NCBI GenBank assembly: GCA_964036665.1
Contig: OZ038532.1
Coordinates: 992,001 to 1,056,000 of the forward strand
DNA length: 64,000 nucleotides
DNA from: Gordius sp. MW1
Lineage: Eukaryota > Nematomorpha > Gordioida > Gordea > Gordiidae
Reading direction: 5' to 3'
This document shows positions 21,601-34,619 of the stretch, piece by piece; positions within the stretch are counted from its first letter, which is position 1, and every line of letters starts with the position of its first letter. The notes under the pieces are model-generated. The model saw only the letters and a list, made by a program, of their open reading frames with translations. It made no database searches and had not been told where the DNA came from. The translations under genes and the position numbers were made by a program.

Positions 21601-22334
21601 GTATAAATTAATAATTAACTAATAAAATTTTGCATTTAATACCCCCCTATAGGCACTCTCGCCCCTTCCCACCTTTCTCCCCCATAAATTGCATAGCAAA
21701 TATGCTACGTTTATACGGAGTATAGATGAGTCCTCCCCCCTCCCCTTCCCTTCTCCCCCTTTCCACGAGGACCGAAGGCCCGAGTTTTTATATATCTTAT
21801 TGTATTTTCATAACGAATTTTTCAAAAAATCATTTTGTTTGTTTTCAATATTCTTTGATTAAAATTAGGTACTTAATATAAACATAATTTTTATTATACA
21901 AATTTAGAGTAATAATTTACAATGATTATAAAAGCTCTCAAGGGCTTCCATAGTTTAAAATAATTTTTATAAATATACAAATATATTTTTAAACTTGCCC
22001 ATAAGGCCTTTAAACAATGAAAATTTTAATGCTGCAAAAAATATTGAATATTTTTATGTTTAGAGTTTTTTCAATAACAACTGAGCATATATTGAAAAAA
22101 AACTGAACATTTTTTGGAAAAACAAAATATTTTTTGAAAAATTACTGAACATTTGTTTACAAAAAACCTGAGCACTTTTTAATTAAAATCTGAGGATAAA
22201 AAAACTGAATATTTTTAAATAAAAATCTGAGCAAATTGAATTAAAAACTGAGCACAAGCAACTGAGCATTATGATATTTTTCATTAAGCATTTAAATAAC
22301 ACCCTTAAAAAATGAGGTATTATCTCACAGGAGA
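21601..22334. other. No gene seen; CTGAGCA-type reiterations
   Basis: A pyrimidine-rich patch (21650-21780) is followed by AT-rich DNA with reiterated CTGA(A/G)CATTTTT motifs at 22080-22280. These probably are the repeat-rich leader of the Ginger1 relic that follows. Confidence 0.45.
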
Positions 22335-24889
22335 GATAAACTCAAACTCTGGAGTTGTAAGGAAAGGTGTTCTATTATATAAACTTATTTTAAGTTGTAC
22401 TTTTAAAGATGCTGGCTAAAGTGTTGAGAGATCCAATGGAAATCTCAAAAATTATCAAATTACACCACAATGGGGCAAATGATACAATTCATGCCAAAAG
22501 CTTGGGAAGCCACATTGGATGTAATCGTACAGAGAAGAAAATTGCCGAAAGGTAAGGTTTTATGAATATAATTTGAAAGCCATTAATAAATTATAAACAA
22601 TAAATAGATATTGGTGGTTCAATATGACTAAGGATATCAAAGAGTACATTGGGTCATGCCATGTATGCCAGACCCATATCCCAAGGATTGATAAGGCTGT
22701 TCCTGTGCTTAATAAGGTGGCCATCATCCCAGCACCATGGAAACAAATCGGGATTGATTTGTGCAGCCCACAACCGAACAAGGGCATATTTGTATGTTGG
22801 TGGCCATTGACTACTTTTCAAAATGGATTGAAGCCAGGCCAATAAAGTCTTACTCGGCCAAGGAGACTTCATACAATTTGTGGGAAATAGTTTGCAGATG
22901 TGAGCTTCCCAATGTAAAAACTATGTTGATTTATTAATTTTTTAGATTGTTATAAGTGATCAAGGCCGTGAGTTTGTGAACTCACTGTCAGACGACTTGT
23001 ATGCCCTTACTGGGGTACATCACAGGATTACATCAGCCAATCATCCACTGGCAAATGGAATGGTGGAAAGGCCAACCGCACCACCGTTAACTTGTTGGTG
23101 AAGGTGTTGGAAAGGGAAACCAATAAATGGGACGTTGTTTTAACAGGTGTCCTGCATGCTTTACTTACCAGTAAACAACGGTAATACATGATCAAGTATA
23201 AAATATTTAACGATATTTTTTAGGTTCACAAAGTTCAGTCCAACGGGTCGGCAACCCGATACATTTTTTTCGGATGGTGATGATTATGAGCTTACTCACA
23301 TAAATGAAAGCGATTATAATTCTTTTGACGTTAGAAGGCTCATGGATAAGTCAAAAAGAATTTATGAATTAGCCATGGACAACATACTGAGTGCCCAGTC
23401 CAGGAAGAAAGCTGATAGTGAAAAGAGGCACCACTTGAAACCGGGTTTTCAAGTGAATGATGTCTTCCTCGTTTTCAATTGTAGGCAAGCTGACAGAAAA
23501 GGCGACAAGACGACTCTGGGCATCATGGTATATCATATAAAATCTTATTTAACCCCTTTAAAGGAACTTACACCCTAAAAACGATGGAGGGTGTGTATTG
23601 AAAAAAAAACAAATCGAGGAAATATTAAACGGTATAAAAAAGGAATAAAGAGTAATTAATTTTAAACATTTTTAAATCTTGGCGAGAGCTAGACAGGTGA
23701 AAATAGACTTAAATTTTAGTATTATTATAATGATGCTTTTAGTATAAAGGGATAGAAAAATTAAAAACTGTAGAGAAAAATACGTTAAGGGAGGATTTAA
23801 AAGCAAACAAGGAACATTCGGGTCAAACTTTTCTTTGTTTTAATTTATTTTTTAGATGGTTGAAATTATTGGCTTTAGTGCTAAGGATTGTTTTGTTCCT
23901 TGAGTAATGTTTGGTCAAGAGAACAAATGGAGAAGTAAATATATACATCTTTTGTAAAAATATATAAATTCAAGGTTAGGGATCTGCGGTCCGTTCAAGC
24001 CTGTGCCCCAGGTTGAAAAACTGTTGGGCAGGCCCATAAAAGTGCAAGAGGTGGAGGGAGATGGTAATAGCTTTTACCGTTGTATGAGCATAGCCATCTT
24101 CCAAAACCAGGATCATCATTCGATTATCCGCGCACATATGTGAGCGGCATTTTTACGAGAGGATATAAGTGTTGCTATGCTACCTTATATACCCACTATC
24201 TTCGAATTTGGAATATTTTGCGGAGAAAACATTCGGAAACTGGGTATTTGGGCCACGGAAGTTAAAATACTTTTGGCCGCTACCCTCATTTAAAATAAAT
24301 TTATTTGTTTATACCTCTGAATTTGGCATATGGGCCCACTATGCACCAAAATTGAAAAACAAATCATAATATATATCATTGTAACGATCATTTTGAATAT
24401 ATATTCAATTGTAAATAATAAATTTATTTCCACCCAATGATATAGTGTATAAAATTAAACCTAAAACAGAGAAATATTAAATACATTTAGACAGAAATTT
24501 ATAGATAAAACAGAGAAATATTAAAAAAAGACAGAAACTTGATAAATATCAAAAATTTTAGACAGAAATTTGAGAAACATTAAAAAATTTAAACAGAAAA
24601 CAAATTTTATAAAGGTCAAACAGAGAGTTAGTTATAAACCGAGAAATATTAAAAAATTTACACAGAAATTTGAGAAATATCAAAAAATTTAAACAGAGAA
24701 TAGGTTAATTTAAAAATTAAAATTATTTAGACTTAGTAATTCTAAATGAAACTGAATTATATGATGGATGTCATGTAAACGTAATTGACGTATGTCAAGA
24801 TTGCAAAGTGTGTCTGTCAATAGAACGCAATTGATGTGTCTAAGCGTATTTCCATCATAGCGCACAAACTACGGATTTTCCCTATACAT
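22335..24889 (+). mobile_element. Ginger1 relic (integrase through right TIR)
   Basis: Carries sequence matching exon 1 end (22340-22370), exon 2 (22409-22550), zinc finger and integrase (22609-22915), the SDQGREF exon (22947-23181), the GPY exon region (23224-23530), linker exons, OTU exon (about 23974-24300) and the degenerate right end (24889). The protein is visibly diverged from the complete copy and is broken: frames shift in the integrase core and the OTU catalytic cysteine is a serine with a nearby stop. From 23654 onward it is the counterpart of 1-1236. Confidence 0.8.
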
Positions 24890-24910
24890 CAAGTTTTTTT
24901 AAATATTCGC

Positions 24911-26771
24911 TGTCAAAGTTGGTTGTGTTTGTACGCTATTATAAAAGTACCCACAGAGACGTCAATTACGTTAAAATGAGATCCATTTAATTAAGTTTCA
25001 TATTAATTTGGTCTTTAATTGTTAATTGATATATAGTTTTATTAAATTATATAATATTTTTTTCTTCTTCTAATTACCCTTTTAAAATATACCTTTTTTT
25101 GTATTTTCATTTTAAAAATACTTTATTTTTCTATTTTCTATTTCTTAATTTAGTGTTTAAATTTCTGAATCCGTTTATTGATTACAATTACAAATATAAT
25201 CTAAATGATTGTTACAAGACTATTAATGGCTATACATATATTATATTTACATATTTTGTTTTTAAAATGGGGTCTATAAAGCGCCCATTTGTGTAAATCG
25301 TAAGAATATACCTATATATTAGTATCTAATAAAGTAACGGGCAAAGTTATCTCCACTTCGGTGGCCCGGGTTTTCCCACTTAAATCATAATGCTTATTTG
25401 TCGAATTAGATAGAGGCTAAATGTAAGGTTGTATAACAAGACTTACATCTTCCCTAAAATATTTTGAGCAAAAATATGCGTGGATAATAGAATAATTCGG
25501 TTGATTTCAAAAGATGGATTGGTTTTTGCAACGGTAAAAGCGATTGCCATCTTCCAACATCCGTGCTTGGATGGGTCTGACCAGCCGTTTTTCAACATTC
25601 GTCACGGGCTTTAATGGATACGCAACTCCTAACCTGAAAATTCATATGATGTTACACAAAGGATATATATAATTACTTCTCCGTTTGTTCTATTCACGTA
25701 ATATTACTCAAGGAAAAAGATTTTAATTCCCCTACATCAAAGCCTATAACTTGAACTGATTCATCATTTAACAAATAAATTATACCAAAAAGGATCATCA
25801 TAACAATGACAAAATACTACGCCCAATTTTACATTTTTAGTTTTCTTGGCTAAATTAAAAATTGTTTCCCTTCATCGTTTCTAATAGATTAAACTAATCT
25901 TGTATTATCGTTGATTACTGTAAGGTAAAGCATCCAAGATACCTTGTTTTCTTTTCCAACAGCTTCACCAACGAGTAAACGATGGTGCAGTTGACTCTTT
26001 ATACCAACCCATAATTAGGATGGCATGCTGACAGGGTTCGGTGATGTAACCCAGCAAGGGCATACAAGCCCTATGTCGTTTGATTACTTATTAGAATCTA
26101 TAACAACAATCAATTTTTTAAGACGCCATCATCGGCAAAAGATTTACAGCAAATTGTAAGAAGTCCCCTTGGCCGATCGAGACTTCGTATGCCTGGGAGC
26201 AATCCATTTTAAAAAGTAATCGATAGCAGCTACCACCCTGCACATTTGGCCCCGTCTTGTTGTAAGCAATGTGCACAAATAAATACCAATCTGTTTAAAA
26301 AGGGCTGGGAGACTGCCACATTATTTACGACAAGAGTGGTCTTGTCAATTTGTGGTATATGTGTCTGACTGCATGACATGATCCCGCATATTCTCTTGCA
26401 TCCTTTGTCATGTTGAGCCACACATATCTATTCATACCATGCTACCTTTTTGCTATCTTTTCTTGAGTACAGTTGAATCTAAGATGGCCTCTTAAGCTTT
26501 AGGCATGTATGCTCTCAGTTAGGCCATCATGGTTTATTTAGAATATGTTAAAAATTTCCTTGCCCATTAACACTCTTGCTAACTTTTCTAAACATTTAAC
26601 ACTTAAAACTAATTTAAATAAATCGAAGCCTGTCTCAACATCTCCAATGTTTTTAACTCCCCTGTGGTCCAACTTTTCATTTTTAATAATGAAAGGAGCT
26701 GCTTTTCTTTTTTAATAAGCCCTTTGATTTTTATCATCTCTTGTAGGCGTCACTCCACCCTATATATACTT
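24911..26771 (-). mobile_element. Decayed reverse-oriented Ginger1 element (second copy)
   Basis: Counterpart of 1258-3118. Same content and the same decay. Confidence 0.75.
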
Positions 26772-26786
26772 AACTAGCTGACCCGG
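26772..26786 (-). mobile_element. Helitron 3' terminus split by Ginger1 (second copy)
   Basis: ACTAGCTGACCCGG before the Ginger1 left TIR; the Helitron resumes at 31248. Confidence 0.7.
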
Positions 26787-29700
26787 TGTAGGGTTCTAAT
26801 TGTGCGCAGTGATAAAAGTGCGCATACATATAATTGGTCAATATTGAAATAGCTTAAAATGATTAGCGTGATTGTTATCACCACGTGGGGTACCACGAAT
26901 TTTGATAGGCTTGCATACCAAAAAGACGCTAGAAAAACACACATGAAAAAAGTGCGTTATAAGAGTCCGCATAAAAATCCCAAAACAAGTAAAAATTTTA
27001 TAAATAAATAACTTAATATACAGCTCTCTTATAAAAATAGGTCTCAAAACAAGTATTCAAATCCCAAAACAAGTAAAAACCTTTAAAATAACTTAGGATT
27101 GTTTTTAAAAAACTTTGCATTAAATTTTTATATCTTATCATCAATGTACTTATAAATGTGTTATTTATAAATATAAACTTAATATACAGCTCTCTTATAA
27201 AAATACGCCTCAAAACAAGTATTCAAATCCCAAAACAAGTAAAAACCTTTAAAATAACTTAGGAATGTTTTTAAAATACTTTGCATTAAATTTTTATATC
27301 TTATCATCAATGTACTTATAAATGTGTTATAAATTTTATAAATAAATAACTTAATATACAGCTCTCTTATAAAAATACGCCTCAAAACAAGTATTCAAAT
27401 CCCAAAACAAGTAAAAACCTTTAAAATAACTTAGGATTGTTTTTAAAATACTTTGCATTAAATTTTTACATCTTATCATCAATGTACTTATAAATGTGTT
27501 ATAAATAATTGACTCATGCATTTAATAAAAACTTCAAATACTGTGCATTAAATTTTTATATCTTATCAATATACTTATAAATGTGTTATGAATAATTGAC
27601 TCATGCATTTAATAAAAACTTCAAATACTTTGCATTAAATTTTTATATCTTATCAATATACCTATAAATGTGTTTTAAATAATTGACTCATGCATTTAAT
27701 AAAAACTTCAAATACTTTGCATTAAATTTTTATATCTTATCAATATAATTATAAATGTGTTATGAATAATTAACTCATGCATTTAATAAAAACTTCAAAA
27801 TCTGGAAAGGATTGTTTTTAAAATAATTTGTATACTTAATTAATTTAATTAATTTTTAATATTATTTGTTTAGGACAACTTAATATATAACTTTTTAAAT
27901 CTTTTAGATGTCAAAATATAATTTTGAGGAGATAATTAAATATATAAAGGAGGGACTGATGCCTGATATATATGATAGGAATCAGAGGGCCTATCTCAAA
28001 AGAAAGGCAGCTCTTTTTACCATTAAAAATGAGAAACTATATCACAAAAGAGTCAAAAACATAGGAGGTATTAAGACAGGTATCATTATTAAAATTTACT
28101 GTAAATTGTAATCTTTAGAAATGCTGGCAAGGGTCATGATGATGAAGGAAGAGATTATAAATGTTATCAAATTAAACCATGATGGCCTCAGTGATAGCAT
28201 ACATGCTAAAAGCTTGGGGGGCCATCTTGGGTTTAATCGTACTCAAGAAAAGATAGCAGAGAAGTAATAGTTTATACAATTTAAGGTTTAATAATTCTGT
28301 GAATAATTTTACATTGTATTAATGTTTGATTGTGTTCTTATATGTTATGATTAGATATTGGTGGCCTAACATGACAAAAGATGTTAGAGAATACGTTGGG
28401 TCTTGTCATGCATGTCAGACCCACATGGCTAGAATTGATAAGGCCACCCCATTTCTTCATAATGTGGCTGTTATTCCAGCCCCTTGGAAACAGGTTGGAA
28501 TAGATCTTTGCAATTTGCCTACAACAGAACAAGGCAACATTTGCATGTTAGTGGCAATAGATTACTTTTCAAAATGGGTTGAGGCCAGGCCCATGAAGTC
28601 TCATTCGGCCACGGAGACTTGTTACAATTTGTGGGAAATCTTTTGTCGGTGTGGTCGCCCCAAAGTAAATAACTTAATTGAATCTTTATATAGTTTTAGA
28701 TTGTAATAAGTGACCAAGGTCGTGAGTTTGTCAAGTCACTGACAGAGGGCTTGTATGCCCTTACTGGAGTCAATCATAGGATTACCTCCGCCTACCACCC
28801 ACAGGCTAATGGTCTGGTTGAAAGAGCCAACCGGACCATCGTTAACTCCCTGGTTAAAGTTTTGGAGAACGAGACAAACAAATGGGACATTGTTTTACCT
28901 GGAGTATTGCATGCTTTACTTACCAGGAAACAACGGTAATTTAAATAGAAGTCTGAATGATTTTTGTAGGTCCACAAAGTTCAGCCCGTGGGTGCTGATG
29001 TGGGGTCGACAACCCGATCCTTTTTTTTCGGATGATGAAGATGATGACGAGATTCCTGACATAGTGGAAAACGATTACGAGTCATTTGACTTTGAAAGGC
29101 TCATGGATAAATCCAGAAAGATTTATGAAGTAGCCATGGTCAACATAATGGGTGCCCAGTCCAGACAGAAGGCTGATTATGAAAAGAGGCACCACTTGAA
29201 ACCGGGTTTTCAAGTGGATGATGTAGTCCTGGTTTTTAATTGTAGGCGGGCTGACCGAAAAGGCGACAAGATGTTACCCTCATGGATCGGGCCATACAAG
29301 ATTGCCTCTGGTCATAATGGTATTTGATATATAATCTTATTTAACCCATTTAAAGGAACTTACACTCTCAAAACAATGGAGGGGGTGATATTAAAAAAAA
29401 AAACTCATGGAAGAAACATCAAATTGTATAAAAGTGGAATGAATAGTAATTAATTTTAGATATTCTTATATCTAATAAAAGTGTCCGAAAATCTTGGCAA
29501 GAGAGCCAGACGTGTGAAGATGGAGCCCAATATCGGTATTGATATAATGAAACTTTAAATATAGTTGATTTAGAAAAAATAAGAACTCACAAGAAAGTGG
29601 AGAAAAAAGCAAACAATGAACATTTGGGTAAAATTTTTCTTTGTTATAATATGAATAGTAACTAATGTTCAATATTTTTTTATTTATAATTAGTGTCCCA

Positions 29701-31247
29701 CAATCTTGTTGAGGGAGTCAAAGTTGTGAAAATTGAGCCTAATTTCGGTATTGATATATTGAAACTTTAAGTATAGCTTGATTTAGAAAAAGTAACAACT
29801 TCGAAGATTACTACGGTAGGGGAGAATGTAAAAGCAAGCAAGGAAGATTCGGGTAAAACTTTTCTTTGTTTTAATTTATTTGTTAGATGGGGAATCTTTA
29901 GAATTCATTAGCCATAATGCTAAAGAATTGAAATTTTGTTCCTTGAGTGAGGATTGGTCAAAAGAACAAATGGTGAAGTAAATATATATATCTTTAATTT
30001 GCAAATATATATCAATTCAAGGTTAGGGATCTTCGGTCGGTTGAAGCCTGTGCCCCAGGTTGAAAAACCGTTGGGCAAGCCCGTAAGAGTGCAAGATGTG
30101 GTGGGAGATGGCAACTGCTTTTACCGTTGTATGAGCATAGCCATCTTCCAAAAGGAGGATCAGCATGCGATTATCCGCTCACATATGTGTGGGGCATTTT
30201 TACAAGAGGATATAAGTGGTGCTATGCTACCATATATTCACCCATATTCTACTAGTGCGCAATATCTGATGGAGAAAGAGATGTGGACCCTGGAAATTTG
30301 GTCCACAGAAGTGGATATCACGTTAGCGGCTACAGTTTTTAATATAAATATATATATTTATTCTTCGGTATTCGGCAAATGGGCCATTTATAAACCGCAA
30401 TTGAACGACCAATTATCAACTAATAATATGTATTTATATCATCGTATCAATCATTATCAATATATATTAGATTGTGAATAAATTTATTTCCATCTATTGA
30501 TACAATTTATAAAATTAAACATCAAACAGAGAATTATCATAAATTGAGACAGAAATTTATAGAATAGAAAAAAATGTGGACAGAAGTTTATGGATAAAAA
30601 GTAAAATATCAAAAAATTAGACAACTTGATAAATATCCACAGATTTAGACAGAAATTCATAAAAAATCAAAAAATTACACATGAATTTATAGATAAAAAG
30701 AGAAATGTTAAAAAATTTAGACAGAAACTTGAGAGATAGCCACAAATTTAGACAGAAATTTATAGAATATCCTCAAATTTAGACAGAAATTTATATAAAA
30801 AAAATCAGAAATTTATAGAATATCCTTAAACTTAAATTTAGACAGAAATTCATAAAAAAATTTAGACAGAAATTTATAGATAAACAGAGATATTAGACAA
30901 TTAAAAAATATTAATATTATTTAAACATTTGTAGTTATAATTAAATTTATAGATAAACAGAGATATTAGACAATTAAAAAATATTAATATTATTTAAACA
31001 TTTGTAGTTATAATTAAATTTATAGATAAACAGAGATATTAGACAATTAAAAAATATTAATATTATTTAAACATTTGTAGTTATAATTAGTAAAATCAAC
31101 TGAATTATATGGATGAATCAACTGAATTATATGGATGTCGTGTAAACGTGATTGACGTGTGTAAAAATTTCAAAGTGTATCTGTCATTAGAACGTGATTG
31201 ACGTGTATATGCGTATTTCCTACTTTGCGCACAAACTTAACCTTACA
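26787..31247 (+). mobile_element. Complete Ginger1 DNA transposon (second copy)
   Basis: Same 4461-bp element as 3134-7594, with CCGG at 26783-26786 and 31248-31251, leader tandem repeats at 27014-27803 and the 73-bp repeat at 30871-31092. The shared flanks show that it was copied with the block and is not an independent insertion. Confidence 0.9.
27908..30481 (+). CDS. Ginger1 transposase with OTU protease (second copy)
   Basis: Exon layout is that of 4255-6828 shifted by 23653: 27908-28079, 28119-28263, 28355-28664, 28700-28935, 28970-29319, 29356-29445, 29482-29535, 29574-29627, 29694-29747, 29787-29852, 29887-29977, 30022-30481. It encodes the same 693 residues with intact HHCC, DDE (D156, D214, E250), GPY and OTU (D570, C573, H685) residues. 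With two identical complete genes in one window, trans-mobilisation of the broken relatives is conceivable; that is inference. Confidence 0.88.
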
Positions 31248-31345
31248 CCGGCAAACGTTGTTTTGCTAAAAATACAATTTTCTTTAATATAATAAAATCC
31301 GAGAAAACTTCAGCCTTGTATGTATGACGTCATTATTGTATATGA
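31248..31345 (-). mobile_element. Helitron remainder (second copy)
   Basis: Continues past the end of the duplicated block with CATTATTGTATATGATGCC, as in the related stretches at 16515 and 60535 (reverse). It is then interrupted by the tRNA-like composite repeat. Confidence 0.6.
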
Positions 31346-31850
31346 TGCCAATCAAAATAGTCAAAAAAAAACGAAAAAATAAACTCGGATTCACATTTTG
31401 GCCAATGGTCATTTTTTTCATTGGTCAGCAGCCAGCGGACGGCCAAAAAGTCTTATTATCAATGATAGTAACAAGAACAATCATAAAAGTCAAAAAAAAC
31501 TCCGGGATTCTAACCCATAAACTAGTTAAATTGCTTAGCAATTAAATGTTTATTATATAATAAAATGAAACAATAATAGAACAAGCGGACGGCCAAAAAG
31601 TCATATTATCAATGGTAGTAACAGGAAAAATATATTAATTTAATTTAAAAAATAAATTTTTGCCCTCTCCGGGAATCGAACCAGCAATCAGAACGTTCGC
31701 CGGGGTTCGAACCCACATTAATAGAGGCATAGGCTTTTGTAGGGGCACAGGGACCCATATCAGTAGAGGCATAGGCCCTTGTAGTGGAGGGCATAGGGTA
31801 ATTATAGCAATTACTATCAATGTTACCCAATTCAAAAACGAATAGATATA
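31346..31850 (-). repeat. tRNA-like/CCAATGG composite repeat, reverse orientation
   Basis: Reverse-complement copies of the 19-21 kb family: GGCCAATGGTC...CATTGGTCAGCAGCC (31390-31428), GCGGACGGCCAAAAAGTC twice (31435 and 31586), T-arm-like GGGAATCGAACCAGC and GGGGTTCGAACCCAC (31671-31720), and the GTAGGGGCACAGGGACCCAT stretch. Frames of 61-101 codons over it are spurious. Confidence 0.55.
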
Positions 31851-32340
31851 CTTATGCATTAATTTAACGTAGCAATTAAAACCCGACCCCGCCCGAAAGC
31901 GAGGGAGATAGAGATGAGGGGTGGGGCACCTCTTTCTCATGCATTAATTTAAAAAATCAATATAACCTAATATACCCAATGCAAATAGATAGGGAGGGTA
32001 GACAACGGACGGACGACGGACAACCAAAAAAACGAGCCCATAAATGCATAGCAATTAATATATTAGTTTTATAAATTGAAAAAAGATGTTTTTACATTTT
32101 AAAAAAAAAATTAAAAAAGGAACTTCAAAAGGAACTGGAACTAATTCCTTTTTAAAATGAGGAACTAGAAAAAATAAAATTTGGCAATAAGGCTTAGATA
32201 AATGTAATTGATTTATCATCGTAATATGGATTTGAAACACAATTAATTAGGTAATATATTATTATCGTTTTTTATTATAAATGAAAAATATTTTAACTTT
32301 TATGTTGTTGTTATGTATATATAGACCCTACTATTACGAG
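31851..32340. other. No gene seen
   Basis: AT-rich with a short GGACGGACGACGGACAACC patch (32001-32025) whose complement occurs near 19110 at the left end of the composite repeat. Confidence 0.45.
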
Positions 32341-33808
32341 ATGTACTATTTGTATGACAATATTTTTTAACTACGGTGTGCTGGCTGCCGTCAATAATTG
32401 TTTAGTTTGTATTGTTGTAAATTGCGCTCATACATACTTTGGCATCACGGATTTGCGTATTTCAACGGAAGTAAACCAGTTTCAGTTCGCTTCTGCTCCT
32501 AGCAAAGTTCGCACGTGTAGAAACTATAGAGAATTTTGAGTTTACAAAGATCCCACAAGGGCGAACCGCCGCGCTTTTACAAAGAACAATAGCTATAAAA
32601 GGTTAGAAGAAGCCCTTGAATCGATAATGTCCGATGATAACGAAGATATCGAATACGATATAGAGTTTTTCATAAAAATTTGTCTGTGGATGAGTTCATG
32701 AATACTTTGGCTGTCATTCAGCGAAACAATTTATAATGGGAAAACCCGTCCGATACGGCTATAAGAATTGGGCTGCAACAAGCTCTGATGGCTATTGCTA
32801 CACATTCGATGTTTATTGCGGCAAGTCATCTACTGATATTCCTGTTGATCCTCTCAGCGCGGGAGTCGTAAAATCTCTGCTGGCAAAGATGCCGATTGTC
32901 CCAAGTGAGCATATAGTGTATTTGGATAACTTTCACGAACTATCAGTTATTGCATGATTTGAGACTTTAGGGCTACAGGGCCACAGGCACAATGCTGGAA
33001 AATAGAACGAAGAAATGTCCACTCAGCACTGTAAAAATGATGAAAAAGCGACCCAGAGCAGAATATGATTACCGATTTGATTTGATAAATTAACTATCAA
33101 TTGTACGCTGGAATGACAACAATGTAGTCACTATAGGAACCAACTATGACACTATAGAGCCTCTGGGAAAAGTAAAAAGATGGTGCAGGCTTCAAAAGCA
33201 AAAGGTGGAATTTGATGTCCCAAGTCTAATATAAACTGCAACAAAGGAATGGGTGGCGTCGATCAAATGGACCAGTCTATTAGTATTTACAGAGTGCCTA
33301 TAAAAGGAAAAAAATGATAGTGGTTAATATTTACCTACATCCAAGATATGGTCATATCTAACGCTTGGAGACTGCATGTTTTACTCAGCAAGACTGGACA
33401 GGTGACATACATGGATCAATTATTATTCAGACGGACGATTGCTCGAGGATACATACAACGAAAAAAAAACTAAAAGTCCACCGTCATCAACAATACTTGG
33501 ACTGGAGCGGAAAAATAACGGTCACAACCCCGAGCGCATCGAAAAACCATTGCGTTGCGTCATTTGCCACAATCGAGGTCGCTGGCGTTGCGTGCTTTGC
33601 GAGAAAATGTTGTGTGTAGAGCGAATTTGCTTTGGACAATATCACTCCTAATCCGCCCATTGTACACAGCCGTGTACACCCCCTTATTTTCATTGTTTCA
33701 TGTTTTTATCTACTTTTTTTTTCCTAATATTTTTCTGTGCTCAATAACTCACAATAAATACCATTAAAATAAATTTTCACATGTAGTTTTCTTTTGGGCG
33801 TTAAAGGG
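32341..33808 (+). mobile_element. piggyBac transposon relic, 3' end preserved
   Basis: The right end reads GGGCGTTAAAGGG followed by TTAA (33809-33812), the classic piggyBac terminus and target site. The coding relic occupies about 32560-33650. The left terminus was not found, so the element is 5'-damaged. Confidence 0.8.
32560..33655 (+). pseudogene. piggyBac-type transposase, broken
   Basis: Fragments in successive frames match the family in order: LSVDE and KQFIMGKPVRYGYKNW (about 32690-32780), DGYCYTFDVYCGK (about 32790-32830), VYLDNF (about 32918-32935), KKCPLSTVKMMKK (about 33004-33050), RWNDNN and GTNYDT (about 33105-33160), NKGMGGVDQMDQ (about 33240-33275), and a C-terminal cysteine-rich domain C..C....W.C..C...LC...CF..YH (about 33553-33650). 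At least four frame changes and stops separate them. One of the catalytic acidic residues sits in VYLDNF. Not functional. Confidence 0.85.
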
Positions 33809-33812
33809 TTAA

Positions 33813-33889
33813 ATTATTCGTATCTTATCAATATAGAAAGATTTTAATTTTTACTCTTATAGTAGTTATAAACATAATTTTATATATAG
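33813..33889. other. AT-rich spacer
   Basis: Short AT-rich stretch between the piggyBac end and the rRNA-like scrap. Confidence 0.5.
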
Positions 33890-33950
33890 ACTGGTCCTCG
33901 GAGCGGGTTGTTTGCGCGCCTGCTGCCTTCCTTGGAATCGAACCCTGATA
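33890..33950 (-). pseudogene. 18S rRNA-derived fragment with an internal deletion
   Basis: On the minus strand, ATCAGGGTTCGATTCC is followed directly by AAGGAAGGCAGCAGGCGCGC and AAACAACCCGCTCC. These are two conserved eukaryotic 18S rRNA segments that are normally separated by about 32 bases (GGAGAGGGAGC... to ...CACATCC). The join lies at a short ATTCC/ATCC repeat. Recognition is from memory of the conserved 18S sequence. It is GC-rich in an AT-rich setting and has no other rRNA sequence beside it. Confidence 0.7.
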
Positions 33951-33954
33951 TACA

Positions 33955-34612
33955 TCTATATACTTAATATATAACTTTTTTTTATTCTTTTAGATGTCAA
34001 AATATAATTTTGATGAATTAATTAAATATATAAAGGAGGGACTGATGCCCATTATAATATAAGAATCAGAGGGCCTATCTGAAAAGAAAGGCAGCTCTTT
34101 TTATTATTAAAAATGAGCAATTGTACCACATAAGAGTGAAAAGCATAGAAAGTGTTAAGACAGGTAGGCAAGGGTGGTGAGGACAAAGAAACAAAATTCA
34201 AATATTATGAAAATACACTATGATGCATTTTAAGGTTCAAATAATTTTGTAGATAAATGCTTTTACATTGTATATAATGTTTGACTGTGTTCTTATATGT
34301 TATGAATAGATATTGATGGCCTAACATGACGAAAGATGTTAGAGAATATGTTGGGGCTTGTCATGCATGTCAGACACATATGGCTAGAATTGATAAGGCC
34401 ACACCTGTTCTTCATAATGTGGGTGTGATTCCCGCCCCTTGGAAGCAGCAGGTTGGAATAGATCTCTGCATGTTGCCAAAAACAGAACAAGGCAACATTT
34501 GCATGTTGGTGATTGTTGATTACTTTTCCAAGTGGTTAAGGCCAGGCCCATAAAGTCTCATTCGGCCAAGGAGACTTCATACAATTTGTGGGAAAATATT
34601 TATAATTACATA
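33955..34612 (+). mobile_element. Ginger1 relic, exon 1 to integrase start
   Basis: Close to the complete element: the start ATGTCAAAATATAATTTTGA at 33994, a shortened exon 2 region (34165-34230), and zinc finger plus first catalytic Asp (34311-34605; CHACQTHMARIDKATPVL, then GIDLC). It ends abruptly after GTGGGAAAA, where the core of the complete element continues. Confidence 0.75.
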
Positions 34613-34619
34613 TTTTATT

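Larger units (their letters stand above)
23654..31330. repeat. 7.7 kb duplicated block, copy B
   Basis: Counterpart of 1-7677, same orientation, offset 23653. Its left edge falls inside a Ginger1 relic that runs on without a break from 22335. Its right edge (31330) runs naturally into more Helitron sequence, whereas copy A switches to satellite at this point. Confidence 0.95.
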
